Position numbers and translations under genes: made by a program. From the NCBI RefSeq assembly GCF_020921035.1, contig NC_063151.1, positions 7,750,001 to 7,814,000 on the forward strand: 64,000 nucleotides of DNA. The letters are read 5' to 3'. Below the pieces are notes generated by a model that did no database searches, was not told the origin of the DNA, and saw only the letters and a list, made by a program, of their open reading frames with translations. Positions 1-14,194 of this stretch are shown piece by piece (the first letter of the stretch is position 1; each line of letters begins with the position of its first letter). The stretch comes from Rhodamnia argentea. Its lineage: Eukaryota; Streptophyta; Magnoliopsida; Myrtales; Myrtaceae.

Positions 1-42
1 CATGCTCACCCAGAAGTCCAGGAGGATCACTTCATCGGCCAT
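1..42 (-). CDS. Tau-class glutathione S-transferase, N-terminal 14 codons only (GST-A, cut by window edge)
   Basis: Reading leftward from an ATG at 40-42, the first 14 codons give MADEVILLDFWVSM. This matches the start of the intact GST-C ([14 protein letters not shown]) and places the tau-class catalytic serine at codon 13. The rest of the gene lies beyond the left edge, so it cannot be told whether the gene is intact. The Pro-to-Val change before the serine is unusual for this family. About 420 bases upstream (43-470) are visibly homologous to the upstream region of GST-C, so A and C are a tandem duplicate pair including their promoters. Confidence 0.7.
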   Translation of the reverse strand, partial: MADEVILLDFWVSM

Positions 43-470
43 TTCCTTCAAAGTCGCGTCCTTGGCCCTTCAGAACCGAAGCAGAGGAATATCGAAGTGT
101 TAAGGAGTGAATACTGGCGACTGTTGAGCAAGTAGTCGATCCAAGAGAGCTGAATCAAATTTACTAGAAAAGCACGAACGTTAGGTCAGAAAAAGAGTAT
201 CGGGCAGTGCTTTTCTTTGGGTCGCGGGCGGCGTATTGGACCCCGTCGTTTCTCAGCATATTCTTCTTGGAACTAGAGGAAGCATTGTGTGAGAACAATA
301 ACTGGTCAATCATAGAATAATACTCTGTTTCTCAGCAAAACAGATAGCTGGGCTTGAAATTTGATCCATGTCCTCACTTTTTAATGACAAAGAATGCGTC
401 GGCCATATAAGATGCTTTCTTAGGCAAAACACACACATACACAATGGCTTTTTATGTCACTGAAACTTTT
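43..470 (-). promoter_or_regulatory. Upstream/promoter region of GST-A, homologous to that of GST-C
   Basis: Stretches such as gaagcagaggaatatcgaag, gactgttgagcaag and cacacacatacacaa recur in the same order upstream of GST-C (4676-5090). The homology shows that the duplication carried the regulatory region with the coding sequence. No individual binding site was assigned. Confidence 0.5.
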
Positions 471-755
471 ACTTATATGTTCTTGAATTTCAATCTTACT
501 CTAATAAGGGTCCAAGTCGAAATCTTTAACAAGGGTCCATGTATTTTTAGTCATCCATTTCAATCTTGATTTGCGGTCACGGCCACCCAACGGTTCGTAC
601 TCGGCTACTGCTAGCGGGAGCACGTCAGGTTTGTAAAATATCGGGGAGGCACCACCACAACTGGCGGTTCATCCAAGAGAAAGCCATAAAAAGCTCAGCT
701 TTGTGGAACATTAGCAACGACGCCCAGAACGCAAGACTTCAGAGGGGAAATTTAC

Positions 756-919
756 CTTCTTGTCGACATAATCGGCCCAGAACCGGGCCTGAGGATGATG
801 AAGGATTCGCAGACGGGCTTGCCGTCGTCCAACAGGGGACACGTCTCGGCCAGTGCCATCCTGCGCTTCATCCCGGATATGCTTGGCCAGAAGTCCAGGA
901 TGATCACATCGTCCACCAT
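756..919 (-). pseudogene. Broken tau-class GST, exon-1 remnant (psi-GST-B)
   Basis: From the ATG at 917-919 the frame reads MVDDVIILDFWPSISGMKRR and continues to MALAET. It then jumps directly to DDGKPVCESFIIL, and later to the RFWADYVDKK segment in another frame. Compared with GST-C, the part between the two beta-sheet segments of the thioredoxin-like domain (about 30 codons) and the segment around YIDETW are deleted, and the second deletion shifts the frame. The donor site at the end of exon 1 (AAG|GTAAAT, at 756) is preserved, but no exon 2 is visible at lower coordinates. The upstream region 1168-1300 resembles that of GST-D, so B belongs to the D lineage. Confidence 0.75.
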
Positions 920-1149
920 TGCTTCCGGTCACCACCAATCTTGAGAAGCAGAGCAATCGCGATTCTCAAGCACTGCGGTTCATTGATATGTTCGTTACAT
1001 GATCTGCATTACCGATAACCTTCTTTACATAACCAATAAATATTCAAGGTATCGCATCATGTGGTAAATATAATTTCCTACATGTAGCATTGTTACTTGT
1101 TTTCCTCATCTAAGTTACCCATTTAATTTTTAATCTGGACAATTGGTTA

Positions 1150-1330
1150 ATTTCTCAATGATGCCACATGCTGCCTCAGTCGTCTCTCAGCACAAGGGCG
1201 ATCCCTTCCGATATGGAAGAGGACGAAATCTGGAGCAAGAGTGATGTTAGTCAGATGATGCTCCATTATCATTTGGGACCTGACGATCGATGCCATGTCG
1301 GAAGCATCTATTGCCTACATCGGGGAACCA
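1150..1330 (-). promoter_or_regulatory. Upstream segment of psi-GST-B homologous to GST-D upstream
   Basis: The segment holding ctgcctcagtcgtctctcag, gggcgatcccttc and gacctgacgatcgatgcca matches 17530-17670 upstream of GST-D in order and orientation. It is a fossil promoter retained beside the pseudogene. Confidence 0.5.
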
Positions 1331-1652
1331 AACATGCAAAGAAGCATCAAGCTATTTATAATGATTTTAACTTTGGCCTTTTAAGTTTTTTCACTTCAAG
1401 TTGAGGCTCTTGGTTTTCCTGCTTCAATTGTAGCCAAAGATCTAATCATAGCCGCTTTCAATCGGGCATAGGAACATCAATGCGGAGATATCATTTCTTG
1501 CAATGACATTCATCCATGCGGCAAAAGTTGGTGAGATTCACATTCTACTTTACAGAGAGCCCTTAAAATTCAATAGATTTATATTACGTGCCCTCTACTC
1601 ACTCAAAGACGGACGACAACTTTTAGTTCGATGAAGGCCACATCCTGTACTT

Positions 1653-2043
1653 GGAAAAATTATCAAAAAAATGTTCTAAACCTATTGTAATTATGTCAAT
1701 CAAGTCATTAACTCTTTCCTTGACGATTCAATCCTAAACCTTTTGCAATTGTACCAATTAAGTCCGGCCGACGCAAGTCATCAAGCGACATAATATTTCA
1801 ATTTTTTTATTTTTTTACTTTTGCCTTTTTCCTTTCTTTTCTTTTCTTTTTCTTTCTTTGCTTTTTCTTCCTTGTTCTTCCTCCAGCCGGTTGTCGGATC
1901 TCGGCGACTAGTCCGTCAAAATTGACCAGATGGAATGAATTGGTACAATTGCAAAAGGTTTAGGATTGAATAAGCAAAAGTAAAAATTTATGATTGAATT
2001 GGCACAATTACAATAGGCTTATGACTTTTTTGGTAATTTTTCC
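1653..2043. mobile_element. MITE-like element with imperfect terminal inverted repeats (391 bp)
   Basis: The left end (ggaaaaattatcaaaaaa, then ctattgtaatta) is the reverse complement of the right end (aattacaatag, then ttttttggtaatttttcc). Inner motifs such as caatcctaaaccttttgc are repeated in inverted orientation. There is no ORF. The middle is a T-rich tract followed by about 60 bp of GC-richer sequence. No clean target-site duplication was found. The end motif is related to the element at 40258-40890, so both belong to one family. Confidence 0.55.
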
Positions 2044-3577
2044 TCCTACACTATAGAGCGGGTCATTAGTATGCAACCACACATCCACACACTTCTTGAT
2101 CCGGCCTCGCAATTTACATGTTGGCTATGCATCGCGACGTGACAGGAAACGTTTTGAAGAAAGATACAACTCTCTTGGAGCAGATGAAAGAGCACGTAAA
2201 ATCACACACAAAAAAAGGAACCTACTCGCTCACTCGACGCTAGTCAAGCCATCACTTGTTTTGGTCGGCAAAGGAGGATAGCGACGGTGAAGCGGCAAGG
2301 TCATGTAGTTATGAATTGCTTATAGACTCATACAACGGGCGGACATAAGAAGGGGAGACGCGGTGTCAAATACAAAGACAAGCTCTATCAATTCAATGCG
2401 AATTAATGCAAAAAGTAAGGGCGGCGGCTTATATGGCCACTCCACTTTTTCGTGCTCTGGATAGCGATTCCCACACCCTCCCCCCCTCTACATTTGGTTC
2501 AACGGCCTGACACCGGTTCATATTTCAACCCTTCAAACAATATGGACAAGCCGCAAGCCATGAGATTTGCAGTCGAATTTGCACCGAGCAAACTTGTCTC
2601 GGCTTCGACCAGAAGGTGTACGCCGCTGATTCGGTGTGCTCGAGACTATCGCAGAGGAAGAGAACGATGATCTAGAAGCTCCTGCTCTTCTGCTTCCAGT
2701 GTATCTCACTGCTCGTAACAGACTATACAGGCTGCGAAACTGTTGTTGAAGAGGAAGCAAGTAGGTCGTGCGGGCAGTGTGTTATCGGTCATCTGCGCCT
2801 CTGTGGGAGTGGTGTCGGCCTCATACAATAAGACATCGATGCCAAAAACCGGGACAAGTTTTAGTAGTCCAATTTGGTTTGTCTTTCTGGCCAAGCGGGG
2901 GGAATTTGAGCAGTTAAGATGTATCAATAAAGCATCTGGTTAGGAATCTTAGCGAACTCATGTTGTGTCATACGGACCATAGGTCCATCCTTCTTTGTTC
3001 CTATTGGGAGTAGTATATGTTGTATTCACTCTCAATTGCAGCTAGCCACAGGGAGGAGTGAGTAATGTGTCCTGACTCCTGAAATATTCTAGGCACTTTC
3101 AATGCCAATGGCAATCATCAAGTACCCAACAACCAAGTGTTAGGACCGATTTTGGGATGAGATTGATGGTTATTTAACTGGGGTCTAAGCGTGTCCGAAA
3201 AAGATCACTCCACAAGTAGTTCAGGACTAAGGACAGTTTCAAAGAGTAGGCTTCGTCCTTCCCCAGCTTTTTCAGCTCCGATGAGCATGCATATCGCAGT
3301 TCGTTATTCTCGAAGAAAAAAAAAATGAAACATGGGAAGGATTTCGAAGAACATCCAAAAACCTGAAATGTACTCATGAACCGACCAGAACCTTCCATTA
3401 CCTGAGCACGACATCAGCTAGCATGCCTTACTTCCATGCGGCATGATCGCCTAGTAGGACAAGATGAAGAGAAGACACAGCGAAGTGTCCTCTCGGATGA
3501 CAGAACTATTAAGAAAAAAAAGAGAATATAGAGAATGAAACGAGCATCAATCCGAAGAACACTTTACCCCCAGTACC
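2044..3577. other. Intergenic, no gene recognised
   Basis: Only short overlapping open frames with no family signature are present on either strand. Nothing in the stretch looks like a GST exon. Confidence 0.5.
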
Positions 3578-5090
<1,513 letters not shown>

Positions 5091-6015
5091 CACCAAAAAA
5101 GGTCCAAATCTGTTAACCATTGACTTAGACTGGAATACACCAAGCAAGACATGATTGAGCTAATATATTTGCTATGGTTGGCAACTAGGAGCAATAGATA
5201 AAAGCGATGAGAGTTTGTCGATACGTGATAAAAGAGAAAATTACTAAGTGTTGAGTCACGAGGGTCAGTGAACGAGACTTGGTTGAATCGAAGAAGGAAT
5301 TGAAGTTGAAGAGATAATCAATGAGTTGAAGACTACACAAGTATTCAAGTGATAAAATCGAGCCATCACCATTCTCCCGATCGGGGAGTTAGCACGATCA
5401 TTAGGTTGTGGAGTCATAAATCTCGGAAACCACGGATGATACAGGAAGGGGAGTCTCAAGCTGCAGAAGTGACTACCAACGTGGGGCCAGCGATGAAGCC
5501 CTGATTATCGAGTACTAGGTCGGTTGGTAACAGTTTGTAAATGCATGTTTGCTGAGTTTTATAAGTCACGTAAGGTGTTTTTTGCTTTCTTTGTAACCGT
5601 AGGTAAATGTCGCTAGTAGGATAAATACTTCATTCGTAGTTTGTAGGAGGGAACACTAATCAATCAATGAACATCGGTTGTTTAATTATTATCTCCCCAT
5701 TATCTTTACATTCCATAACCCTTTGACATGGCCGACCCCGATTGCCTCTGATCTTCGTAATTTTACTTTTCTCGTCATTCCTGTCCAAGAAACAACAAAG
5801 GAGCCTTGACATCCTCTGTCGATTGTTCATCCCAGACCAGTTCACATTTTAAAAGGTTGTCAACACTTTTCAGCGAAACACATTGAAACTTCTACTTTTT
5901 ATGATCATGAATTTCTCTCTCGGGCTCCATTTATTTCGTGGCAAGTGAATAATTTGAAAAATATTTTCTTAAAAATGATCGCTTGTATCTCTAACAAAAA
6001 TAAGTAAACGAAATT
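5091..6015. other. Intergenic, no gene recognised
   Basis: AT-rich sequence with only short open frames. No repeat structure or conserved domain was seen. Confidence 0.5.
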
Positions 6016-6393
6016 TTATTTATTGTCCACAAAAACCCCAAATCTCAACTTTGCCGAATTGAAAACCCTAAATCGGCTACAACCCCAAATTGAAACCCTA
6101 TTCAATTTGCCCCCAATGCAGATGGATGAGGAGGGATTGGGCTTGGAGGCGACGTTGGAGGAGGAGGATTGGCTATGGGCTTTGGCCTCGAGCTCGCGCT
6201 TCTCTTGCTCACGAAGCTTCCCGATTTGCTTCTGCTCAATCTCGGAGCACTTGAAGATGTGCCGACCGCTGGTTTCTTCGGCGAGGGTTTGTCGCTTCTT
6301 GAGTAGTTCATGCTGGGGAATGTCCATACTAGGGTTTTGTTTTGGCTTCGAGATTGTGGGAGGAGGAGACAAATTTGCATTACGTTTAGGCAT
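6016..6393 (-). CDS. Hypothetical 125-residue ORF, doubtful
   Basis: An ATG at 6391-6393 opens a 125-codon frame. Its middle is charged and coiled-coil-like (EIEQKQIGKLREQEKRELEA, about residues 50-70), followed by a serine-rich stretch. The amino-acid composition of the first 80 residues is protein-like, while the last 40 look like translated non-coding sequence. It could be the first exon of an unrecognised gene or a retrocopied fragment. No family was recognised. Confidence 0.25.
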   Translation of the reverse strand: MPKRNANLSPPPTISKPKQNPSMDIPQHELLKKRQTLAEETSGRHIFKCSEIEQKQIGKLREQEKRELEAKAHSQSSSSNVASKPNPSSSICIGGKLNRVSIWGCSRFRVFNSAKLRFGVFVDNK

Positions 6394-9300
6394 TCCATTG
6401 AATATATGGCGAGCAATTTCCTAATAGTGTTTACATTCAAAGTAATTTGGAATCTGACTTCCAAATCAAAGCCAAACATGCAAATAGAGCACTCTTGGTG
6501 AAATATAAATCAGAATCTTCACGAGGACTTCGAATGAGATCCAACAACCTTCGAAAATTTCGGTGATAGAGTGAAACGGAGCACTCTTGGTGCTCGTTTG
6601 GAGATGAAGCCATCAAAGACGGGTTACGATGAACGGCGAGAAACAACGACAAACATTGATAAGCTGTAATATATGGGCCCAACCAGCCCATTTTCTCTAA
6701 AAAGCGCAAGCCCAGCCCCTCCCTTTCTTTCTTCTACACCATCCGATGCAAGGGACCACCGCCGGGGGGGAAAAATACAAGAAAAGGAGAAGCCGCTTGT
6801 TTCGTGGGAGAGGAAAGAAGAGAAAGAAAATCTTTACGTACACGAACAGGACTCATCGACAAGTTGAATCGACTGCGAATTGCAACGCCGGATAAGTATA
6901 CAAGCCGATTATTCGTCTAATCTGAGTAATTTTAGAAGTTAGGGCATATATTTGGAATTGTGTGGGTTTTGAACTATGAGATTCGATTGAGTAGTTCTTG
7001 AGCTGCGATTTTTGTGGAAATGGTAATCTAAGGCGTTGCAAAGCAATGAGGTTTGACAAAACTCAATTTCGAACTATGGTTTGGTTGGAATGAATTTATG
7101 AAGTTTTGCATGCGAGTTACACGTAATAGAATATACGCATAACGGAAAAGATGAATGTATCCTATAAACGAGTCTCTTCGTTAGCACGTAGGAGTCGAAT
7201 CATTGACGATTGAGCATGTTTTAGTCGAATTGTTCAATGGACTATTGTTTTACTCGAATTTTGATATCGTTTCTTGATTAATCGATAGAAATATGAGTGC
7301 GTCAACTTGAGTATTCTTCGTAAGTTGATTTTCAACTACTCCATGTGAGTGGTGCCGTCTCTTCTTTCAATTTGTGAAATCATTTCTTAAAGACAAAAAG
7401 GATTAGACATATTACTGCAAATGTGATTTAGTTAAAAGGTAAAAGTTATGTTTATAGCATGTTTGATACATAAAATTTGGATCGGGCATTTACTATTTTT
7501 TATTTTTATTTTTGAATTGTTTGATAAACATTTTATGAAAAACGTTTCGAAATGTTACAAGTTTATGAAATGGATTGTGGAATAAATATATATAATATTG
7601 TTTGGTGAACGGAATTGGGAAATGTCATATATTTTGAATTTGTGAAGATGTGAGAGAACTAGGAAAAAGCTTTTGATTTTGAGTATGCTTATGAAAAGTT
7701 ACACATATTGAATTGTGAAATGACTTATGAAATGCTTTGTATTTGATGAAGTGTTGTGAAAGGCAATATGATTCTATTTATAAATCAATTTGTGATATTG
7801 ATTGCGATTTTGGATTGTGCATTTTGAAGGATGTTCATTGGGTGCTCCATATTGTTGTGAACCCGGACGAAGGGTTTGTAGGTATGTGCATACTAGTTTA
7901 TGATATCTTTGTGGGCCGAGCCACTAGCATTATAGGTGGAAAAACCTTGCCAAGGGGGAATCTTGATCGCCTTGTCACGAGGGGTTATGCATGACCATGG
8001 TTGGATATTTGAGCACAAGTTTGGTCAATGGAATGGACCATTAGCATGTGAGTTTAGTCAATGGAATAGATCATGGACATGTGATAGAGATTAATCAATG
8101 AACTTGATCATTGATATTTGAATTGTGGTAGTGGTTTAAATGAGTATTTCTAAACTATATGAACTTTGTTGAAACTAAACAACCCACACTCGATTTGATA
8201 TATATCTTATATATTGGGATTGGATTATGAATTTTTGGTATGCTTTTGTAAATATGAAAAGTGAGTGCTTGATCCGCTTAGAAGAGATATGCATTACTCA
8301 TCGAGCTACGGTTGCTCACCTCTCTTTCCTTCCTAATCTTTTCGGGCTCTTCAGATAGTGACGAGTAGTGCGAGAGCGTTATTGGCGAGGAACTTTTGGT
8401 AGTGAGTTTTGGGTTTGCATTGGAGATGTATTCATGTCTGTTGTTGGATTATAGAAATTATGATATATTGTTTTGAGTTTGAGGCTGCGTTCTTCAGGTT
8501 GGGGCTTTACATAAGAAATGTTAGTGGCAACTAGAATCGAGGATGGCAGTGCTTGCCATGGTGGGTGGTGGCTCCATGGACTGCGGTGGAGAGGATGGTG
8601 AAAGAGGAGGAGAAGACAAAGAAGGTAGTGGAAAGAGAGAGAGAGTCGGAGTGAACGCAAGGACGTGTTCTATCTATCCACGTGGACTAATTTTTGAAAG
8701 AAAATGCCACCTTGGATAAATATTTTAATTGTAGAAGTTACATTATATTTTTGTCAAAATTTCTGGTTGAAAAAACTTAAGCGATCGTTTTTTCTCAGAT
8801 TTGGCATTTAAGTGAGTCGGCAAAATTTTAGGACTAAAGTGAGGATCGTACACAATTTTGAGACTTCTAATATACTTTATGACCAAATCCAGGTTTTTTT
8901 TGTCCAACTCGTGGTTTTTGAATGCTATTTGCTTTTACTAATTAAGAAGGCTACATTTGTTTTGTGGAAAATATGATATTTTTGGAAAATGTTTTCCCAA
9001 AAATTCATTTTTGAAGGAAATGAAAACTTTTGATGATGTTTGGCTAAGAGCTAAAAATCTATTTTTGATTTGGTAGAAAATTCATTTGATTTTGTACCGT
9101 TGTTTGGTCGGAAATTGCTGATGTGGACCCGGTCGTCCTACGTTGCACGACCGGCGCTAGCATGGGTAATTTTTTTTAATTTAAAAATTAATTTTATATT
9201 TTATATTTTGAATTTTTTAATGCTTTTTATTTTTTATTTTTTTTTTTTTTTTTTTATTTTCCTTTTTTTTACTGCCTACGTGACGGCCTTGCCACAAGCC

Positions 9301-9920
9301 AAGCGTGGCCTCGCCTGTGCTAGAAATACTAGGCTCACTAAAGGCATAAAGAGAAAGGGTAAGTTGTTAAGCGTTGTCATCCTGAAGTTATTAGAATTAT
9401 TCGTACTAAGATATTGGCCAAGAAAAAAGGAAAGAAAAACAAAAATAAAAAATAAAAAGAAAAAAAAAATAATTAACAAGAAAATGAATGTGTATAAGTG
9501 GAGGGAGGAAAAATGGGGGAAAATGTTATCCTCTTTTCAATCCACCTTTGGAAGGTATTTTTTCTTTGATGGAAAATACTTTCCTTGACTAGTTTAATTT
9601 TTTCAAACATCGAAAAATATTTTTCTGAAAGTTATTTTCCACTAGATAAACGGAGCCGAAGTGTTTGTATGTTGAGTTCAATGCCCCATCCGCCTTCCTA
9701 ATCGAGAAATGCCAAATCTCATCGAAACACTTTCCCTTGAATAAAATAATAAAGCTCAAATATATATACGAAAATATCAAATAAAGGCATAGAGTACCGT
9801 TATTTTCTCAAAAGTGAGTCCATGTTGTACTTTATTTCAAATGGAAGTCCAAAGTGGCCACTCAATATCAAATAAGGATATGTACTCAACAACCCTTCAC
9901 TAATTAATAATGCAGGGATT
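6394..9920. other. Intergenic with degenerate repeats; possible LTR-type relic near 7500-8480
   Basis: No intact gene is seen. The part around 7840-8480 (cttgtcacgagg, then gagctacggttgctcacctc) has the texture of plant Ty3/gypsy LTR sequence, but no matching second LTR or pol domain is present, so this is only an impression. Around 8936-9655 the ends (ggctacatttgttttgtgga and the complement of tagataaacggagcc) are loosely inverted, which suggests a MITE. Poly-T (9239-9256) and A-rich tracts give spurious open frames. Confidence 0.3.
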
Positions 9921-9924
9921 CAAA

Positions 9925-10110
9925 GTGAATATCGGTGTTTTAGGGCTCCAACAATGTGGCGGACGAAAGCACTTTAGGACACGGATGTTAACATCGTCTG
10001 CCACCGCTCTCAAAAGGATCTACCATCTTCATCCGCCACCTTCGTCCTAATATTCTCATAGTCCAGCAACGCTCGGATCCTTTTGGGACCTTAAACACCG
10101 ATACTTACAC
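9925..10110. mobile_element. Short inverted-repeat (MITE-like) element, 186 bp
   Basis: The left end gtgaatatcggtgttttagg is matched by the right end read in reverse, gtgtaagtatcggtgtttaa. The interior is GC-richer than its surroundings and has no ORF. Target-site duplication was not resolved. Confidence 0.45.
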
Positions 10111-10624
10111 CTACATGCCCCCCTCCTCAAACACCCTCGACCTCATCCACCACCGCCCTCCGACGAGCCCAACCAAATTTTGTGGAGCACCTCCAACAGT
10201 CTCTTTGCATAGCTGATTCTATCATCTCATCGCATCACATCACATCACTGTCATGTTAACTACCACTTTACAATCATAAGAACTCAAACTAACAAGGCGG
10301 GTTTTTTTTTTAAGTTCGTGAAAATGTCAACCGAATGTGGGTCGCTTGGGTGCTTGAGATTAGATTATGACAAAAGCTCGATACTCTTTAGATCGGGCCG
10401 GTACTAAGCTTTGTGGAGCTTGATGTGGTTTGGACGTTCCTAGAAATGTCATCCTATGTTGGGTGGAATTGAAACATATATCCATCACACATTGTTACGT
10501 CAAATTCTAGCGCATGTCTTTACAATGAAATATCTCGTATCCATCACAATATCCATTAAGTAAGTCTCTAAGAGTGCGTTTGTTTCACGAAAAGCATCGA
10601 TGAGAAGTTAAAAGATGACGTGGC

Positions 10625-11114
10625 CGTTGGAACCAAAACAATAATGGTGGCTTTGGAAATTTAGAACAAAGGGCGTAAACAATGATCGGAGGAAGAACTT
10701 TTATTAGAATGGAAAATGCTCAAAGCTCACTTGGAGTTATGTGGCTTTGGTTATATTATACAAACTGAAAGGAGCAACCTTTGTAGCGAGGTTGGTGCAT
10801 ATGAGAAATCTAAAACGCGTAAATAAAGTCAAAGGAAAAAAAAAAGGCCAAGCAAAAATGAGCCTCGAGTGGCTAAAGAAAGTCAATAGCAACCGACTTT
10901 CATTTATGGCAGATAGTGTTTTTGTCTTTTTACTAGTCATGTCCTCACTATTCACAAATAGTTTTTCTTCAATAGGCACAGGAATCCTTCGTCTTTTTCT
11001 GTTTTCATTTTCCTTTTCCTAGCACCTACCATGAATCAAGACTACTAACAACTAAATCTAGAAATTGCAACAAATATGCTAAAATTCAAAAATCAATTTT
11101 GTGTTATTCAAATA
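10625..11114 (-). repeat. 3' LTR of the copia element
   Basis: It aligns over its length with 16075-16584: gttggaaccaaaacaataat at the left end and gttattcaaa near the right end. The terminal dinucleotides have decayed (CG instead of TG, TA instead of CA). A purine tract on the minus strand directly precedes it (complement of 11115-11124). Confidence 0.88.
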
Positions 11115-11198
11115 GCCTCTCTTAAAATTGATTTTTGAATTCAACAACCCCAAGCATCTTCTTTAACTTTTCGAACGAATCTGTTTTTAATGGTTTTG

Positions 11199-13825
11199 TC
11201 AAATATATTCAATTTGATCTTTTGATTTGCAGAAATTAAGCTCACTTTCACCATCTTTAACTTGCTCACGAATGTAGTGATATTTGATGTCAATGTGTTT
11301 GCTCTTGCCAAGAAAAACTGGATTCTTGGCCAATGCAATAGCTAATTTATTATCACACATCATTTTAATAGGACATGTTTGTTCATGCATTAATTCATAC
11401 AACATCCTACGAAACCATATTGCTTGACAAGCCACTGAAGCTAGCGCCATGTATTCCGCTTCAACTGTCAAGGGTGCAACAACTTGCTGTTTTTTTTAGG
11501 ACCAAGAAATCACTCCTAATCCGAGGAAAAAAAAAGCATATCTAGAAGCTCTTTTTTGAGTCTCGATATCACCCGCATAATCACTGTCTGTGTAACCCAC
11601 TAGACTAAAATTGTTAGTACAAAAATATAGAATTCCATGATCACGAGTTCCACCGACATATTGTAAAATTCTTTTTGCTGCCTACAAATGTAATGGGTAC
11701 CGTTTTTCCATGAACCCGCTAATAATTCCCATTCCATATGTGATATCTGGTCTAATGGAAGCCAAATATCTCAAATTACCAATAATGCTTTTGAAATAAG
11801 TGGGATTTATCAATCCACTTGTGCCTTCTTTCTTCAGCTCCAACCTTTCTGCTACGAGAGTCCGAATTGGTTTGAATGATTCCATTTTCAATCACTTCAA
11901 TGTATCATTCTCATATTTCTACCGTGAAATAAATATGCCATCATGTGCTTGCTTCACTTCAAGGCCAAGAAAATAGAACATTAATCCCAAATCTGTCATC
12001 TCGAATCGGCTAGTCATGGCCTCCTTGAATTCAGCAGATATTTTTTCATAGCTTCCCGTAAATATCAAGTCGTCAACATAAAGACACACAATTATAATGT
12101 TACCGTTAGTGTTTAACTTGATATACAATGTATGCTTATACTAGCACTTTTGAAAATCATGCTCTAACATGTACGTGTCAATCCGCGTGTACCAAGCACA
12201 AGGTGCTTGTTTTAGCCCATACAATGCCAATTTATGTTTGTAAACTTTATTTCCATGCCCTTTCTTTTCATAACCTTATGGTTCCTCCACGTAGACTTCC
12301 TCTTCAAGAACGCCATTAAGGAATGTTGACTTCACATCCATTTGATGGATCCTCCAACAGTTTTGAGTTGCAAGTGCTAAGATCATATGAATGGTATCCA
12401 TTTGAGCCACTAGTGCAAATACTTCAAAATAATCAATACATAGCCCTTCAAAACCAATCTGGCTTTGTAACGGTCCACCTAATGGTCGAGTTTGTACTTC
12501 GTCTTATATACCCATTTGACACCAATGGGTTTCTTATTGGGTGGTAAAAAAATTAGCACCCACATGTGTCATTCTTCTCAATGAAGTGAATTTCTTCATC
12601 CGTTGTTTAGATCCACTTTTCATCTATAGCTACTTCATCATAGATTACGGGGTCACATTCAGCAAATAAATAAAAGTTTGCCATTGTTTCATCAGTGATT
12701 CCATCACTATCACTATCATCGTTTCTTGTCACAATATAATCCTTGAATTTTGAAGGCGCCTCCCGCAATCATTGTGAACGACATAACGGTGGTTCTGAAG
12801 CTACTGTTGGTGAAGAAGATGTACCACCAGTCGAAGAAGATGGAGGTTTTTCTGCCTCTCCCTCCAATGGTTGATCTTCCATGGTGATGCTTTTTTGGTT
12901 ACACTTTTGGTTCCAATCCCAAGCTTCATCTTCAAAAAAAATAGACATCTTTGTTTATGATTACCTTTTTAGTGACAAGGTTATATAGCTTATAACCTTT
13001 AGTTGTGTAACTATAGCCAATGAATATGCACTTCTCGCTTTTATCATCTAACTTCTTTCTCCGCTCATCCGGTATATGGGAATATGCCACACACCCAAAT
13101 ACTTGTAGGAACGAAATATTTGGCTTGTTGCCACTCCAAGCCTCTTTTGGGGTTCTTACAAGAACACTCTTTGTTGGACACTTGTTTAGTACAAATACAA
13201 CACAAGCAACGACTTCTGCCCAAAACTTTTTGGGCAAATTTTTAGCTTTTAGCATATTTCTTACCATTTCAAAAATTGTCCCATTCTTTGTTTCTACTAT
13301 ACCATTTTGCTGAGGAATATAGCTACCATTCAATCGACGGTTTACTCCATGAATTTTACAATATTTGTCAAATTCATCCGAGGTAAATTCTCCCCCTCTG
13401 TCCAATCTCAACGTCTTCATATTAAAGCTACTATGTTTTGCAACATAGACTTTAAATTTTTTGAATTTTCCAAAAGCTTCAGATTTTTCTCTCAAGAAAT
13501 ATAACCAAGTTTTTATGGTAAAATCATCCACAAAAATTAACATGTACCTTTTTTGTCCGAATGATTCAAACTCAGTAGGGCCACATATATCTGTACTTAC
13601 CAACTCCAAAGGTTGCTTTGCTTTTCTGGCTTTCCCAACTAGAAATGATTCTTGATGTTGTTTTCCAATGAGACATCCTTCACATGGTCGATTTGGAAAG
13701 TCAATGAAAGGCATACCGATCAACATCTTTTTTTGGACCAGTAGTTTTAGTCCACGAAAATTTAGATGTCCGAATCGAAGATGCAACCACCAGTTGTTAT
13801 CTTTCATCATCGCTTGAAAACTCAA
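11199..13825 (-). pseudogene. copia pol remnant: integrase, reverse transcriptase, RNase H
   Basis: Integrase lies at 13825-12932: the GAG-pre-integrase zinc-binding segment (LRFGHLNFRG, then CEGCLIGKQ) is followed by the catalytic core with STDICGP, VDDF and PQQNGIVE. Reverse transcriptase is at 12128-11919 with the active-site CLYVDDLIFTG, then the connecting segment at 11891-11682. RNase H is at 11471-11199, with EAEYMALA and the terminal KHIDIKYHYIREQV. Frameshifts and stops separate the segments, and the part between 12900 and 12130 is badly decayed. Confidence 0.9.
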
Positions 13826-13861
13826 GAGATTCTTTGTCCTTCGTCATCTACACCATCGTGA

Positions 13862-14180
13862 TCAACTTATTGTTGACACCTTTGATGGTACAAACTCCAT
13901 TTTCAATGTGAACTTTGTGACCTTTTTTCGAAAGTTGCCTAATGCTAAGCAAATTTCAAAAAGTCCTAGCACAAAGTAAATGTCTGAAATAGTAACATTA
14001 GTACCATTTTTTGACTTCATATTAATGTTACCTTTACCCATCACGGGAATCTTTGATTTACTCCCGAAGTCGACTTCATTATGACTTGTCTCATCCAACT
14101 ACAAGAATAATTCCTTTCGGCCAGTCATGTGATTGTTGCAACAAGTATCCAAGTACTATATGTTGGTGTCTATGGTGCTC
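13862..14180 (-). pseudogene. copia protease-like region, 5' part cut by the LINE
   Basis: The minus strand reads YLDTCCNNHMTGRKELFL. This is the copia protease/zinc-finger-proximal motif normally written LDTGCSNHMTG, with the catalytic DTG changed to DTC and stop codons before and after. The LINE insertion separates this part from the zinc knuckle at 15180-15300. Confidence 0.8.
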
Positions 14181-14194
14181 AACTCATCCTTATT

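Noticed and set aside
9070..9588. 172-codon plus-strand open frame
   Set aside because: It is mostly translated poly-T and poly-A tracts (runs of Phe and Lys) with no domain. It is inside a repeat-like region.
10615..10619. ATGAC as the left target-site duplication of the copia element
   Set aside because: It lies five bases outside the apparent LTR end and is only 5 bp long, so chance cannot be excluded. It is mentioned but not called.
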